Assembly (NCBI GenBank): GCA_014529385.2
Contig: CM043963.1
Location: forward strand, 108,726,912 to 108,790,911
Reading direction: 5' to 3'
Length of the DNA stretch: 64,000 bases
From: Adiantum capillus-veneris
Lineage: Eukaryota > Streptophyta > Polypodiopsida > Polypodiales > Pteridaceae
The notes under the pieces are model-generated. The model saw nothing but the letters and a program-made list of their open reading frames with translations. It did not search any database and was not told the DNA's origin. Each line of letters starts with the position of its first letter. The first letter of the stretch is position 1. Made by a program: the position numbers and the translations under genes. This document shows positions 22,228-35,029 of this stretch, in pieces.

Positions 22228-23600
22228 TATAGAGCTCGTCTATATACATGCACATCTTCGGGTAGAGATATTATTGTGTGTTAGCCTTTTAAAGTACACA
22301 TTGGGTGAGCATGTGTGTGCGATGTGCATGTACGCACACACACACATCAATTTGTGTGTCCGTGTGTGTGTGTGGGTGTGTGGGTGTCGACATTCAAGTG
22401 TGCATTTGTGTGGATGCACAATAGAGCACTAGATGTAGTTTTGTGAGAGTCCATGCGTTGATTTCATTGCGTATGTGTTTGCATTTGGATTTCTGCACAA
22501 TTTGTGGTTGCATTGCGCATTATTGAAAGTACATAAATGTGTATTTCATCGTTATATGCACATTTTTGCATGTGTATATGCATTTTTGTATGCATGTAGC
22601 ATAAATTGTAGTATACAAAGCTATCTTATTTTCAATAAATTCAAAAAGAAGGACATCTCAACACCTCGTGTATAAGACATACCAACCATTCATGATTATT
22701 CACGCCATCTACTTTTTGACAGAGCTTATATTCATCATGCTCTTGTTTGTCAGTATGTGTATCTGACGATGCTTTTAAGAAGCTTGGGCACCGACAATGA
22801 TTAAACTCCTACAAAACTCACAAACAAGAGCTATGAGTGACATGTGCACTATGTGCACACACAAACCAACACACATATTGTAGAGCTCTGTTTCAAATGG
22901 AAGAGAAAGGCTAGGTTGACACTCCAAAAGAGCTAGAGAGAGTAGGTGAGAGGGTGGACTAGAGCTGCAATATGAGAGGGAGGGAGTTGGTGAAGAAGAG
23001 AAAGATTGTTGCAAGAAAGCACTACAAAAGAACCCACAACCCAAAATTTATAAGCTTTGTAGATTGGCTACCAAAGGTTTCAATTGATGAATTCTTGTCT
23101 TCCACTATAAAAGAGCCAAGTATATGCATCTACATGGACACTGATATAAGCACCAAGAATCTAATGTTTAAATTTTTAGTCTTTTGCTCTTCCCTCTCTA
23201 AAAGTCAGCATACTTAGTGATGGATTTCCAGGTTAGATTAACCTTGCCAATGCACGATATGGTGGGAAGTTAAGTTCATATTCTATGCCATATTTGAGAG
23301 AGATTGCATGGGTGGGTGTCCCAAATCAAGAACATTTTAGCTTCCTTTGAACTTGCTTAGAAGTTGAGGTCTTTAGCACAATAAATTTATATTTGATAGG
23401 GAAATAGGCATAATGTCACTTAAGTGTGGCCATTTCTATCAATTAGTAAGTCACTATACATGTGGTCATGTGGCTCTCTACTTCATTAATTAATACAATA
23501 TCCATTAGGAAAAATTGAAGTGCTTCATTAGGTGTCTGCACCTTGAATTTAGTACTTAGAAAGAAAGAAGAAGGGGGGGTGATATAATAATTGTCCTCGG
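22228..23600. other. Gene-free stretch
   Basis: TG-rich text to about 22,620, then unremarkable AT-rich DNA with short frames. No motif recognised. It may be the eroded upstream part of the LINE that follows. Confidence 0.5.
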
Positions 23601-23603
23601 AGG

Positions 23604-24440
23604 TCAAATATGTCCATTGTCACCAACTGTCTTTGGACTATGCATTCATCGATGGGAACAAATGGTGTTTGAGTTTATGCAACAAGAAGGCATTGAAGAG
23701 GTTACAAATTTCAATGTGGTAATCATCCTTTCGTTGTATACAGATGATGTAGTGCTTCTAGGGCATACTTTAGAGGATGCACAAACATATTATTGTTATC
23801 CTTAAAAACTTTGATTGTGAATGAATGCAAAACAAAGGTTATACTTGAAGTGGTTGAGAGCTTAAGCTCCTTGGCCTTGAGGTTTTGGCCGATCACAAGT
23901 GGCATGAATGTGCTATGTGTCGTTTGGAAGGAGGGAAAATAGCGCACAATACATTCAAGAACATGTGTAATGCGGGGGATGTCAAATGTTGGGTTCTCAA
24001 GAAGTACCTTTTTGACACATTGGTGACACCAGCTCTTCTTTATGGAGTTGAAGTGCGGAGTAAGAGAATCTCCAAGTCTACTAGGAAGGAGTTTGAGAAT
24101 GTTCAAAAGTGCTTTTTCTACAAACTCTCTCCACATTGAGACACAAACACCATATATGCTCTTACTTAAGTCATTATCTCTTCCGATTGAGGATATGGAC
24201 ATGGACAAGATTGTGAATACATGATAAAGATGCATCAAAACCCCTCATATTGACTTCCTACAATTGCATGGGAAGCAAGCAAAACAATTCAAAAGGCATA
24301 TGAAAGCAAGATCTTGAGCACGGGCTCAGCACAAGATGGATGGAAGACATACAGAAGTGGTTTGGGAGATGGATTCATTACACTTTCTACATGGTGTCTC
24401 AATAGGCTCCTAAGTGAATGAATCTTTTCTACAATGCCAA
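23604..24440 (+). pseudogene. LINE reverse transcriptase remnant
   Basis: GQICPLSPTVFGLCIHRWEQ at 23,604 on matches the RQGCPLSPTLFG block of non-LTR reverse transcriptases, and LSLYTDDVVLLGHTLEDA (about 23,735-23,785) is the catalytic box with A changed to T (YTDD for YADD). After frame changes, WVLKKYLFDTLVTPALLYGV near 24,000 is the conserved region downstream of RT. Several stops. The 5' end, endonuclease and poly(A) tail are not identifiable. Confidence 0.75.
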
Positions 24441-25030
24441 CATATTATGGCTTGGAAGAAATTATATGGTTCATGCTTCATACATTACAGCACCCATATT
24501 GCCCCCAATTACAGTAGCATTTTGACGAAACTACAAAACCATGTTCTTCTCTAAAAGAGGAAATCGTACTCAGCCCTTACATGCTTGAGACATACCAATG
24601 ACCATCCCTACAAGACGGTATATTCACAAAGCATGCATGTGCACAAATGCTAATCCACTGTGGCTTTGAATCTACATTCACATAGGTCACACTAAACTTA
24701 GATGCAAACAACAAAACCAGTCAACTCATCTAATCGAGAACTATTGATGCACATATATCAATATTGAGCCAGTTCATCCTCTCAAAAATTTTGATGCACT
24801 AAGATCAGTATCCAATCATTTCATCCAAATATAAGTCTTTGATGCACTAGGATCACATTCACAAATCATGTTTGCATTTTTGTCCACAACAACACCTAAG
24901 ACATAAACTGTGAATTCAATATATCATTTAGTCATCACATCCAGATATCACTTAGCCAAATACCTATGGACCAGCTTACCCTTCACTTTCCTTTCCTTAT
25001 CACTAGGACCCAATCATGTATAAGGATATC
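24441..25030. other. Gene-free stretch, possibly LTR of the minus-strand element
   Basis: No frames of interest. By position it would contain the 3' LTR of the element whose integrase tail is at 25,030-25,420 on the minus strand, but I cannot pick out LTR ends. Confidence 0.35.
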
Positions 25031-25420
25031 TTTAATTTCTTATGGCTCCGGTTGCTCTTCTGGCTCCTTGTCCTTTGGTACGTCACCTTTGAAAGGTCTC
25101 AACAAACTCACATGAAAAACATTGTGAATCTTCCAAGTATTTGGTAACCTCAATCTGAAGGACTCGTCATCTATCTTCTCCAAAACCTAGAAGGACCCAT
25201 AGTATTGCATACTTAGCATTGAGGAAAACCTCTCCTTCTGCTTCCTCTTCTAAGGCATTGCCTTCTCACAATGAAGCACCCAATCATTCTCCCTAAACTG
25301 CAAGTCCTGTAGATGCTTGTCTGCCACCTTCTCCTACCAGGTCCAAGACTTCTGCAAAGCCTCCTTGAGCTTGGAAAATGTAGTTTCAATATCCTATACA
25401 ACATAGTTTGCTTCAAAAAA
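25030..25420 (-). pseudogene. Ty3 integrase C-terminal fragment
   Basis: On the minus strand the text RLRLPNTWKIHNVFHVSLLR followed by PFKGDVPKDKEPEEQPEP is the conserved end of Ty3 integrases, preceded by NDWVLHCEKAMP and a YYGSF box (GPY/F module). One or two stops interrupt it. The rest of this element is missing to the right, where unrelated sequence starts near 25,430. Confidence 0.8.
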
Positions 25421-25429
25421 CTCCTTTGT

Positions 25430-27000
25430 CACAAATTACCCACACAAGAACAGAGCCCACCAACTTCTCTCTAAGATTTTTGGGGTGCTAACATGCTGGA
25501 AATAGTCTGCCAAGTGACTTTATGATATGTACATAGAAAGTTGATGTAAGTTGTGGGCTTGTGGTTGGGAATTCCTCAAGAACTTAAATGAAACATGTCC
25601 TCTTTCACTACTTGTTTTTGTTTATTTGCTAAAGATGAAATGACTACAACATTTTTTCTTATTGACGTGAATCCAGAGTGACAAGATTTAGTGCATCAAG
25701 ATAGTTGTAAAAGATCAATGTGGCCTGGAATAAGTCATAAGTCATCACGATTCATGTCTAGGATCCCAACGTGGATGTTGAGGTGAACATGTGTAATAGA
25801 CTAACAAAAGATCTACAACAACACGTGCGGAAACTGCAAACAATTGAACTGAACTCAGACGTGCGCACGCATGAGAGAGAGAGAGAGAGAGGGAGGGAGA
25901 GAGAGTTCCGCTTCTAGATGCACTAGCCCCAAAGATTGACGCCCCTTCTTGATATTTCTGTATTATTGATGCTTCACACGGTACAATGTTCAAGGGTCCT
26001 CTCTCTGCAATGCTCTCAAGCTAACCTGCTGAGAGAGAGGCCTTGGCTTTGCATTTAAAGGTACAAGGGTCCCAAAAGCTATTGCTCTCAAAAGTTGTTG
26101 CTCTCAAAAGATGTAGTTCAAAACGTTCTACACCCAAAAGCTCCTATTCTCAAAAGTTAGCACCCAACATGGTTGTTCATTAATCATCAAAAATCCATAC
26201 AACGGCCATGTCAATAGCCTCCGCATATTACGGGTCGTCCATACGACACCCACGTGAGGAAAATTTGTGCATTGCTTTATTTGAAGGGTTTAGGCCCCTC
26301 GAATGGGCTGTGTAAGTTGGGTAGGTTTAGGTTTTAAAACTCTAATCCTCAAGTCTTCTCGTCCAAACTTTGTAAGTTGGGCATGCCACATCACCAAGTT
26401 GTGTCATACCCCCCTCGTGAAAGAATAGTAATTGCCCTCAATTACACTTGCAAAATAGACAACGGAAAATGACTAGCTTAGTACATAGTCAACGTAGATA
26501 GTGCTGATGTCCTAGACTGCACACATCCAACACTTGCACAAAGACGACAATCACTAAACATTCATATCATTATCCTTGTCAAGATCTGAGATGGGAATTA
26601 TGATCATTTTAACTTATTTAGCAATCAAATTTAGACCGTGCTGATATTTTTATGGATGTCTTGAATTTTGATCTACTAAATACGATTTCTATCACATTCA
26701 TATCACTCGCCGTCAAATGAACAAAGAAAATGTTGTAATCATTTCATCTCTCCACCATGTATTCAAACAATACACACATGAGAGAGAAAATGTAACAAAT
26801 TCATTTTAGAAATTCCCATTTCAAATGTACATCTTTTCATAAATTCATTCAACAAAACATTTTCAGCCAGTCAGTATCCCTGATATCTCAAAGAGAAATT
26901 AGTGACTTTATTCCCATCAAGGTAACCTATGGCCAAGGAGTGGAGTGGCTTCCCTCTTGTGCAGTCCGCACCCACTAGATTCAACCTGCTGATTCATCAA
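25430..27000. other. Gene-free stretch with GA microsatellite
   Basis: Nothing coding recognised. A GA-rich tract at about 25,872-25,906. Near 26,070-26,160 a loose repeat of 'aaaagctattgctctcaaaag' type words. Possibly remains of LTRs. Confidence 0.5.
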
Positions 27001-27375
27001 TGTCACAAAGTGATGTGGTGTGCCCAACTAGAAGAGAAATAACCGAGGGGACAAGAGGAACTGAACCTAGAAGATGGGTCGAGGGGCCTAAGGGAGGTTA
27101 GGGATTAAAAATCCTAACCCCTTTCTACTTAAAGAACTTATGAGCACCAGCCAAGGGGCCTAACCTAAAAATCTTAGGTTGGACCCTTGGGAGTTGTACT
27201 TTGTGAAGCATAATAATAAAAAAGTACAAAAAGGGGCACCAATATTTTGGGCCAGTGTGTTTTGGCTCAGCTTTGTCGTGTTGTGTCGACTCTCCTCTTC
27301 TCTCTCTCTTCAAGTTCAGTGATTTTGCAGTTTTTGTTTGTGTGTTGCTATTGATTTCTTTCTTGGAGTGTAATA
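27001..27375 (+). repeat. LTR of Ty3 element C
   Basis: Starts TGTCACAAAGTGATG, the same start as the LTR at 63,411, and its right part (AAAAAGGGGCACCA, then CTTGGAGTGTAA) matches the ends of the LTRs at 49,608-50,203 and 63,411-63,968. At 375 bp it is shorter than those, so internally deleted or another subfamily. Followed by a primer binding site. Confidence 0.7.
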
Positions 27376-27376
27376 G

Positions 27377-27388
27377 TTGTATCAGAGC
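27377..27388 (+). promoter_or_regulatory. Primer binding site, initiator tRNA-Met type
   Basis: TTGTATCAGAGC, one base off TGGTATCAGAGC, which pairs with the 3' end of initiator tRNA-Met, the usual primer of plant LTR retrotransposons. Confidence 0.75.
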
Positions 27389-28290
27389 TCAGAACGGTTC
27401 TTCTTCTACGTAGGATTCAATCCATTTTGCAATGCACATGGGTTCTCATGGAGAATCCAACAAAGACGACACTCCTTTGACTGTTGGTTGCCGAGGAGAT
27501 GTAGAAAAGATAAAACCCAACATGGGAATAGAGGAAACCAACAGAGATTTTGGCAAATTTTTGGCAGGGAATCTCGACAAAGCATAGTTAAACGTTAACT
27601 ACAGGTTGACGCTATGTGAAAAGATTGATCAAGTACTCCAGAGATCCGAAATATGTGAATGGATTACCCAATTGATGAGATTCAATCAAGATGGAAAGAG
27701 GCCATTGATTCTCCTCTCAAGAAGGTAAGGAAGCAGGAAGAAAATCCGAGTGCAGCAAAGCAAAAAATTTACTTGCTCTTGAAAAGAAGATGAACCGGTT
27801 AATGAAAGGCTTAAAGGACTTTTGGAAGAAGAAGAAAATAGTGGATTTCCACGGTTATTTGGATCAAAAGTCAACTTTGAAGGTGGTAAGCAGATCCAAG
27901 AAGCATGTTCGTTTCAAGGATGACCCAGATTTTTCTTTGTCTTCACAGAGTTTCGACAGTTCATCGTCCTCTAGTTCTAAACAGGATAAAAAAAGCTAGA
28001 AGAAGCGGAGAAAAAGCAAGAAAAGCGAGAAGAACATATTTTTGAAGAAATCTAGAAGGGACAAGGAGCCATCTAGCAGTCAGAGGAGACTCTGTCCTCT
28101 GTTGACATCTCAAACAGTGAGCAAAAGAACAAGAAGACCAAGGAGTTCAATGATGGGGGTAAGCAATCAAGTTTGACATGTTTTCAGGCTATCACGACAC
28201 TGGTCAAGCCCTTGAGTTCATATAGCAGATTGATGTCGCCTTCTCGAGTCAGTTCTCGGAACGCTCTAAGGTGTGAAGAGCGGCATCTTA
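27389..28290 (+). pseudogene. gag: Gag fragment of Ty3 element C
   Basis: The leader (ttcttcttct...gattcaatccattttgca) parallels that of element D at 50,215. Frames near 27,790-28,000 encode Lys/Ser-rich peptides, and at about 28,170 the text FDMFSGYHDTGQALEFI then QIDVAFSSQFSERSK matches the capsid start of element F (FDTYNGRRDNDKALAFI). The similarity breaks off at about 28,290, so the remainder of the element is lost. Several stops. Confidence 0.7.
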
Positions 28291-28390
28291 CTTGAAAAAA
28301 AAAAAAGCACAAACACTTTAACAGCCTTGCACACTCCAAGCGAGAATGAAAAGCAACACACGAACAAAAACTTCAAAATCACTGAACTTT

Positions 28391-28392
28391 GA

Positions 28393-28450
<58 letters not shown>
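28391..28450. repeat. (GA)n microsatellite
   Basis: About thirty GA units with one interruption near the left end. Confidence 0.95.
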
Positions 28451-28456
<6 letters not shown>

Positions 28457-29400
28457 TTTCTATTGAAACTGGAAAATGTGACTTAGTTGCACGAGTAAAC
28501 TATATTTTTAATCCTTTTGTTCCATATTGGGGAAAACACTACTTTTCTTTTTGTACATTATTTGGCCTCAAGGGCTCTACCCCTCTCTTTTGGCAATGGA
28601 GATATGAGGAAGTTACCCTTTAAAATGCGATTTTCACATGCAATGGACCTTGTGGTCCATGACCCATATAGCTCTCAATATTGTCTTGAAAAAACCACTT
28701 TCCCAACCGTACAAAATTCCTTTTCACCAGTTCTCTTAAAGAAATTTCACTATTTTTACTCTATTTGCTGCAAAATATTTGAATGTCTTCGTAAGTCATC
28801 ACTCAATCATCATAGTCCAGTCATCATCTTGGCTCACCCCCCTTTCCTTTCTTGGCATTTTCTATACGAAGCAAGAAAATACATAACGAACTTGATGTTG
28901 CACGCAAGTGGAGTTGGGAATCAACCTGTATCCTCTACATTGGTGGTGATGTGGGTAGCATTTCTTCTGCATTTTTGCTTATCAGTTGATGGACCACCTC
29001 AACCTCAGTTTAGACACTATCCTAAATTCTACTTCCAAGGTCGTGTGCCTCCATCTTCATTCCTAAGTTCTATTCCTAGGGTTTTATGTCTCCATCTTCG
29101 TTCTTCTAGTCGCATAATAGCTTCTACTAACCCTCAAAACGAGTCATCCACTCTCCCAAAGTGCTACTCACAGGCTTGGTTGCCCCAATATTCATTCCTC
29201 TACTTGAATAATAGCTCCTACTACCACTATCTCCCTATCAAACACCTAGCTCTCCTCCTTATGATGATGCATCACTGCATCCAAAATTCACTAATAACGT
29301 AGTACCTCCTGAACACATGTTCCAAGTTGTGAGCAATATCCTACTCCAAGTAAACCACATGAACTAGTCACTCATCAACTACTGCAAAGCAAGGGATACA
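28451..29400. other. Non-coding stretch sharing a repeat with 45.7 kb
   Basis: A 261-codon frame (28,517-29,302) shows no domain and a composition I do not trust as protein. Bases about 28,820-28,950 match 45,690-45,805 at roughly 80 percent, including TATACGAAGCAAG and GTGGAGTTGGG, so both are copies of one dispersed repeat of unknown type. Confidence 0.55.
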
Positions 29401-29958
29401 TAGAAAAACTATGCAAATAGCAAAGTTGGATTGAAGCCATTCTCTGGATCACTAGCCAAAGACATCCTCATGTGGCTAGATCTATGACAAGTTAGTTGGG
29501 TCTCATCAATGGGTTGATAACAAGGTGATGGAGGCTTGCACAATATTGAAGGATGTTTCCACTAGATGGTTTGTGCAACACCCAGAGGAGGTAAAAGCTG
29601 ACTAGCCATCATTCAAAGCAATTTTGATTCACAAATTTTCTCACCAAAACATCACCCAAAACCAAAACAACATCTAATGAACCAACTGCCCAATTTGACA
29701 TCAAATTGAATCAACTATTGCTATATGCAATCCTACCATGTTAGAGGAATTGAATCTTCTTTCCATTTGGCATCACCCATGGCACGACCTATCATGTTGG
29801 GTGCATGATCAAGACCCAACACTATTCCATACTCCCATTCAACTTGTTTAGTCCTAGCTACAAATGCCTACAAAAGAAATAGTCTCAGAGCTGCAAAGAA
29901 CTATGGACATTGGTGCCTAGGATGCTCAAAACAACTCACGCCATAATTCAAAACGAGA
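29400..29958 (+). pseudogene. Gag fragment of decayed Ty3 element H (left half)
   Basis: Text near 29,530-29,660 gives CTILKDVSTRWFVQHPEE and SFKAILIHKFS, the spacing of a Retrotrans_gag capsid. Frames are broken. The copia element inserted at 29,959-29,963 splits this element; RT-RH-integrase of the same strand resumes after 38,226. Confidence 0.5.
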
Positions 29959-29963
29959 TGCAC

Positions 29964-30190
29964 TGTTACCATATACATGTGGTAGTGATGTGTGTGAACA
30001 CACTAGGACCGTCGGCGCATCTTTTCCCTCTTTAGGAGGTTTTTTCCCCCGTGCATGATATACACGCCCATCACTCTAGGGCTATCTATCTTTCCATTGC
30101 ACACCAAGTAACACACTCTCTATTGTGTGCCTTGAGCTTCCTTCGTCTTCTCCAAGCTGTGTATGTTTCTCTGCAACCCTAATTCCAACA
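29964..30190 (+). repeat. 5' LTR of the copia element
   Basis: 227 bp, TG to CA ends, followed after two bases by TTGGTATTAGAGC, a one-mismatch initiator tRNA-Met primer site (about 30,192-30,204). Confidence 0.95.
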
Positions 30191-30552
30191 ATTGGTATTA
30201 GAGCAGGTTATGTCCTCTCGGGCTTAGTCACCAGCTGCTCCAGCACTCGCCTGCTCACTTTCTTCGATTATAGTGAGGTTTGGCGAGCATTCGCAGGTCG
30301 AAAAATATTTCGGTTGTACTTGTAGAGCTTAGTCTACTCATATTTGTGATTCGGGCTCATTTCGGCCTTCGTTTCCACTACAGGCAGGTATGCACAGGTA
30401 ATTTTGTCATTTTGTGTAGAATTTTTGTCAGTGCCGTTTTCTGCATAACAGGTGCCTTACAATCTTCTACGATTTGTGCTATATAGCACGTGTTGTTCCC
30501 ACTCCATTTCTCCTATTTTCAGGCAGTTTTCACATCAGGTGCAGCATTTACC

Positions 30553-31480
30553 ATGGCTGACAACAACACAGATGTCTTCAAGATGTTTGCTGTTGAGGAC
30601 AGGTTGGATGGGGACAATTACCCTATGTGGGCTTATATGATGCAACACATTCTTGTGTCAAAAGGGCGTCTAGAATATTGTGCAGGGCATTGATATACGT
30701 CCTGGTTCTGAGGATGTAGGCGATGTTGAGGATGTTGCAGGTCTTGCTGCAAGGATTGCTGCTATTAGAGTTGTTTTGCCTACGGCAGAACAAGCTTGTT
30801 GGGATGTAAAGGATGCGCAGGCTCGTGCATTGATTGCGTTGTCTGTGAAGTGCACCATTGTTCCTCACATCCATTCAGCAAAATTTGAAAAACAGGCTTG
30901 GGATATTTTGGCTAGTCTTTATGCAAGTCGCAATGAGGCTAAAATTGTTTTGCTGCGTAAAGAGCGGGAGTCGAAGATTATGCATAAGGCAGATGATATG
31001 GACACTTTCCTTGCTAGTGTTAAGGATATCAATGAGCAACTTATTTCTGTAGGTGAAGTCATTTCAGAAAGTTCCCTTTGCAGACTGTTCTTGATGCCTT
31101 ACCAGATTCTTACCAGACTTTTGCTAGTACTTGGAGACTTATGACCCAAGGAAATCTAGAAGTTGTCAAGTTTGATGCATTATGCACATTGCTGTTGCAA
31201 GAGTCACTTTCCACAAAAAAATAGGCCTAGATAGCGTGCAGTTGAGCGGGCTTTTATTGCTTCTCAAAGAAAGGGTGGTAACAGTAATGTAGCCACTTCT
31301 TATGGTTCTGCTGTGCGAGTGGCAAAACTTCTGTTCCCAATGCTTCTGCTGGTAGCACATCGTCTGGCAATTCTGGTGATAAGGGCAAAAAGTAGACACG
31401 TTGTCATTATTGTAAAGCTAATGATCACTTGATCAAGCAATGTCCTAAGTTAAAGTCCAAAGAGGCTAATAAGAAAGAGG
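30553..31480 (+). pseudogene. gag: Copia Gag with zinc knuckle
   Basis: Starts at ATG 30,553 (MADNNTDVFKMFAVEDRLDG, the usual copia Gag opening with NYPMWAYMM). A frameshift near 30,680 passes to the frame QGIDIRPGSED..., with the conserved helical region IALSVKCTIVPHI and KQAWDILASLYASRNE. A stop at 31,142, then further shifts; TAG 31,393 precedes the knuckle CHYCKANDHLIKQC (CX2CX4HX4C) near 31,402-31,443. Would form the particle. Confidence 0.85.
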
Positions 31481-32913
31481 GTGGTGCCACTGCAAATGCT
31501 GCTTCCACTACAAATGTAGCCATTGTTGAGTCTTCTGTAAAAGGAGACTGTAATGCTGACGTTGATGCAGAATGGAATTTTAGTGTAGAGTGCACTTACA
31601 ATCCTGCTGTCCATGATGCATTCATGTCAGTTGCTGCAGATTCACATGTGTGGTATTTTGACAGTGGTGCTACAAAGCACATTACCTCACATCGTGAATT
31701 GTTCACCTCTCTCAAGTCTGTCCCTCATGGGAATTCAGTCACTTGTGCCAACAATGCCTCTTATCCGGTTCAGGGAGTTGGAAAGATTGTGCTTACTGCT
31801 GCTAATGGCAATTCTTTCACACTTGTTGATGCACTTTATGTACCTAGGATCAAGAAGAATCTTTTGTCTGTATCTGCACTTGCTAGACGTGGACTTGCAG
31901 TCAAATTTGTGGATGACAGATGTACAGTTCATGATCTCAGTTTTGGTGATGAAATCGTTGCATCTGGCCTTTTGTGCCATGGGATGTATAAGCTCACTTT
32001 GTATGACAAGTGTGGACAAAATTTTGTAAATGCAGTTGCAGATTCAAGGGCTATTTCAGATGCAAAACTTTGGCATGCAATTTTTGGTCATCTGAATTTT
32101 GCCAGTTTGCTGCGTTTGTAGAAATCTGATATGGTTGCTTCTTTGCTGCCTCTTGAAGCACCTGTCAAACATGTGTGTGAAGGCTGTATTTTGGATAAGA
32201 TACAACATTCTAAGTTTCCAAAGGATGGTTCAGTTTGGGCCACATGCAATTTGCAGCTTGTGCATAGTGATGTTTGTGGGCCCTTGCAAACTCCGTCCTT
32301 GGGCAATTACCTTTACTTCGTGACTTTCATTGATGATTATTGCAGGCATGCACGGGTATTTCTATTTAAAGCAAAGTCTGAAGTTTTTATGTGCTTCAAA
32401 CAATTTCTAGCTATGGCTGAAAATGTCTCAAAATGTATGGGCACCCTCCGTTTCGATCGAGGGGGGGAGTATATGTCTCATGAATTCAATGCATTTCTAG
32501 CTAGTCGTGGGATAAAACACCAATATACAGTGCCTTATACACCTCAGCAAAATGGTGTTGCTGAGAGGAAAAACAAGTCACTTATGGAAATGACACGATG
32601 TATGGTCAAATGTCAAGCTTTGTCGCATTCTTTTTGCCATGAGGCCATCATGTGTGCCACTTATGTACTAAACAAGTGTCCTACGAAAGCTTTGCAGTCT
32701 ATTACTCCATATGAAGCATGGCATGATAGAAAGCCTTCTATTGAGCACATGCGTGTTTTTGGCTGTTTGACATATGCTTTGGTGCCACAAACACAACGCA
32801 GAAAATTGGATGATAAGGCTGTCAAATGTTATTTTGCGGTTATAATGTTGAAAGCAAAGGTTACAGGTTGTATCCCCCGCAAACAAAACGTATTCTGGTT
32901 TCACAGAATGTAG
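31429..32913 (+). pseudogene. pol: Copia protease and integrase
   Basis: VWYFDSGATKHI (about 31,650) is the catalytic site of the copia aspartic protease. LWHAIFGHLN with CEGC (about 32,070-32,185) is the GAG-pre-integrase zinc module, broken by a TAG at about 32,119. The integrase core has HSDVCGPL, LRFDRGGEY and NGVAERKNKSL, all three catalytic acids present, and the YEAWHDRKPSIEHMRVFGC region after it. The frame ends at 32,913 and decayed sequence leads to the nested insertion at 33,212. Confidence 0.9.
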
Positions 32914-33211
32914 TGTTTGTGGAAGATTCTGTTCAGCCCTTGTTGTCATGTACTAGAGACAATAATGTAAGCTCATAGGACATTTATGACACTTTGTTGC
33001 CTCTTTTCAGTGGTGGAAATACGAATGTTAGTTCCAATGAGGCAAATGTACAACCTATGGGGGTTTCTGAAAATGTTACAGATCATTACTGATGCAAATG
33101 TACATGATGTACTTGATGAGGAAAGGGCTGAAAATGAGCAGGCTAGAGGTATGACAAAATGGATGGTGCACACTTTGCGTGACAGTAAATTGGATGCACC
33201 TTTGTCTAGTT

Positions 33212-33513
33212 AGTTGGGAATGGGATCGTGCTAGCTATGGTGGATGAAAGAGAAACATAGCGTCAATGTGTGAGTGTGTGTGTAAGCAAGGTTATCACTC
33301 AAGTGAATTAGGTTCCAAGATAGAATTAGCTTGGACTCATAGACACAATCTTGAGTATTGACTTAGCTTAGCACAAGCTCACCATAGACAAGCATGTAGT
33401 GCAAAATAGAGTTGTGTTTATTCATTCATGAAATGAGCTTTATATAGCTCTACATCCTTGCTCCACAGTATGTGGGATAAATCCACTCTCGTCTCCTTGA
33501 CTCACACTTTACA
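33212..33513 (-). repeat. 3' LTR of nested element
   Basis: 302 bp; highly similar to the copy at 35,985. On the plus strand it begins AGTTGGGAATGG where the other begins TGTTGGGAATGG, so its terminal base is changed. Confidence 0.9.
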
Positions 33514-33727
33514 ATCCTCCCCTTGAGGTTTGGACTATGACAAGGTACTGAAGATGCAGAATCCACACAGGATGATAAGTTGCTATCCACAGAGGTTAAC
33601 AAAATCCACAAAGGATGGTGATATCCACACAAGAAAATAAAATCCACAAAGGATGGTGATATCCACACAACAATGATAAAATCCACACAGGAAAAAGTTC
33701 TCCCCTACAAGTAGAGAGGCTGCATCT

Positions 33728-34518
33728 TCAAAATGGGTCTTCATAAAAGACAATGTTGCTCTCATCTTCATCTTCTTTGTCTTCTACCATGTGAGTTGAT
33801 CCTTTGATAGGTCTCTTCCCTTCGTGACTTCTGCTACTGCTTCTACTGTTGTTGCTTTCTCCACTGCTACTGCCTCCATTTGAGTAGCACCGAGAAGGAG
33901 GGTGTCCCTTCTTACCACATTTGTTGCAAGGTTTGTTTGTGTAGTAGTCTTTCGCTACGTGTCCCATTCTTCCACATTCATAACACTTTCTTCCATTTGG
34001 CGATGTCGATGGCGAATACCTTCCCCTTGAGGATGTTGTGATAAAAACTCCTCCTGATGAGGTTAGTGAACCTCTTTGCTTTCTTTCTTTTGCTTGGACT
34101 AAGTTGATGACATCTTGGAACGGTGGCGCTGGTTCTTTTTCTTCAAGAATTGTGACTAAGTGGTCATAAGAAGGTGGAAGTGCACTCAATAGTATGGCCA
34201 CTTTGTTGTCTTCTGGTACTTCGACCTGGATGTAAGTGAGCTGCGTGACAATGCTCTTAAGCCTATTTACTAGGCTAGCAATGTCCTCCCTTCAATCATG
34301 GTGATCTTGTAAAGTTGTCTTTTGAAACTAACTTTACTTCTTTTGGCCATGGCTCCAAAATTGCTTTCTAAAACATGCCAGGCATCATGTGCATGCGTAC
34401 ATTCGTCTATGAAATGCACATAATTGTCATGCAAGGAGGTGATGATGATTCCTAACGCTGGTTCGTCTTTGGCCAAATTCTGTGCACTTGCTATGAGTGT
34501 ACATGCCCTAGTGTGCAC
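33728..34518 (-). pseudogene. gag: Gag of nested element
   Basis: Two minus-strand frames, 34,518-34,270 and 34,201-33,728, with a break between. The first has HDAWHVLESNFGAMAKRSKV, the copia/UBN2 Gag pattern; the second has AILLSALPPSYDHLVTILEE and two zinc knuckles, CYECGRMGHVAKDY (last Cys lost) and CNKCGKKGHPPSRC (intact), then a Ser/Arg-rich tail and an acidic end. Protein would bind RNA and form particles. Confidence 0.85.
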
Positions 34519-34787
34519 TCCATCGGATTCGGCTTGTTGCTCTAAGGCAGTGCTGATGACAAACCATAAGCATTTCTTATAAGATATCCTCTTGATTTTG
34601 TTTGCCAGGTGTGAAACCCTTCCCCGTTGAATTTTTATATTCCCTTGTCCCCCATTTGTGCTAATAGAGGGGTCTTAGCTTAGGAGAATCTCCTAGCCAG
34701 TGTCTACCTCTTTACACAAGCACAAGTGATGATAGAAAATTTATTTGCAAAATTTTGTGCTTGGTTGCAAATTTTAAGATTTATTGC

Positions 34788-34789
<2 letters not shown>

Positions 34790-34833
<44 letters not shown>
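34790..34833. repeat. (GA)n microsatellite
   Basis: About twenty uninterrupted GA units within the leader side of the nested element. Confidence 0.95.
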
Positions 34834-34836
<3 letters not shown>

Positions 34837-35029
34837 CTTTAATTTTTGTGAAGCTCCTCTTCACAGAGTGAAGTCACTCTTCACAAAAATAAAAAATCTG
34901 TTCTTTGACTTCTTGGAAGTCTCGACTCGAAGCTCGATGAAAAGAAAAACCCCCTTTGAACTTCCGAAAGTCCTTTTTGTAGGAATGCTTTGATCATCTG
35001 GTGTCACTGCAGGTGGGAAAGGGCTCCAA

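Noticed and set aside
21721-22432. Open frames rich in Cys-Val or Arg-Glu repeats (123, 86 codons and others)
   Set aside because: Pure translations of TG and GA microsatellites.
23723-24238. 171-codon minus-strand frame
   Set aside because: Shadow of the plus-strand LINE reverse transcriptase.
28517-29302. 261-codon open frame as a gene
   Set aside because: No domain, unlikely composition, overlaps a dispersed repeat; a chance frame in non-coding DNA is more likely.
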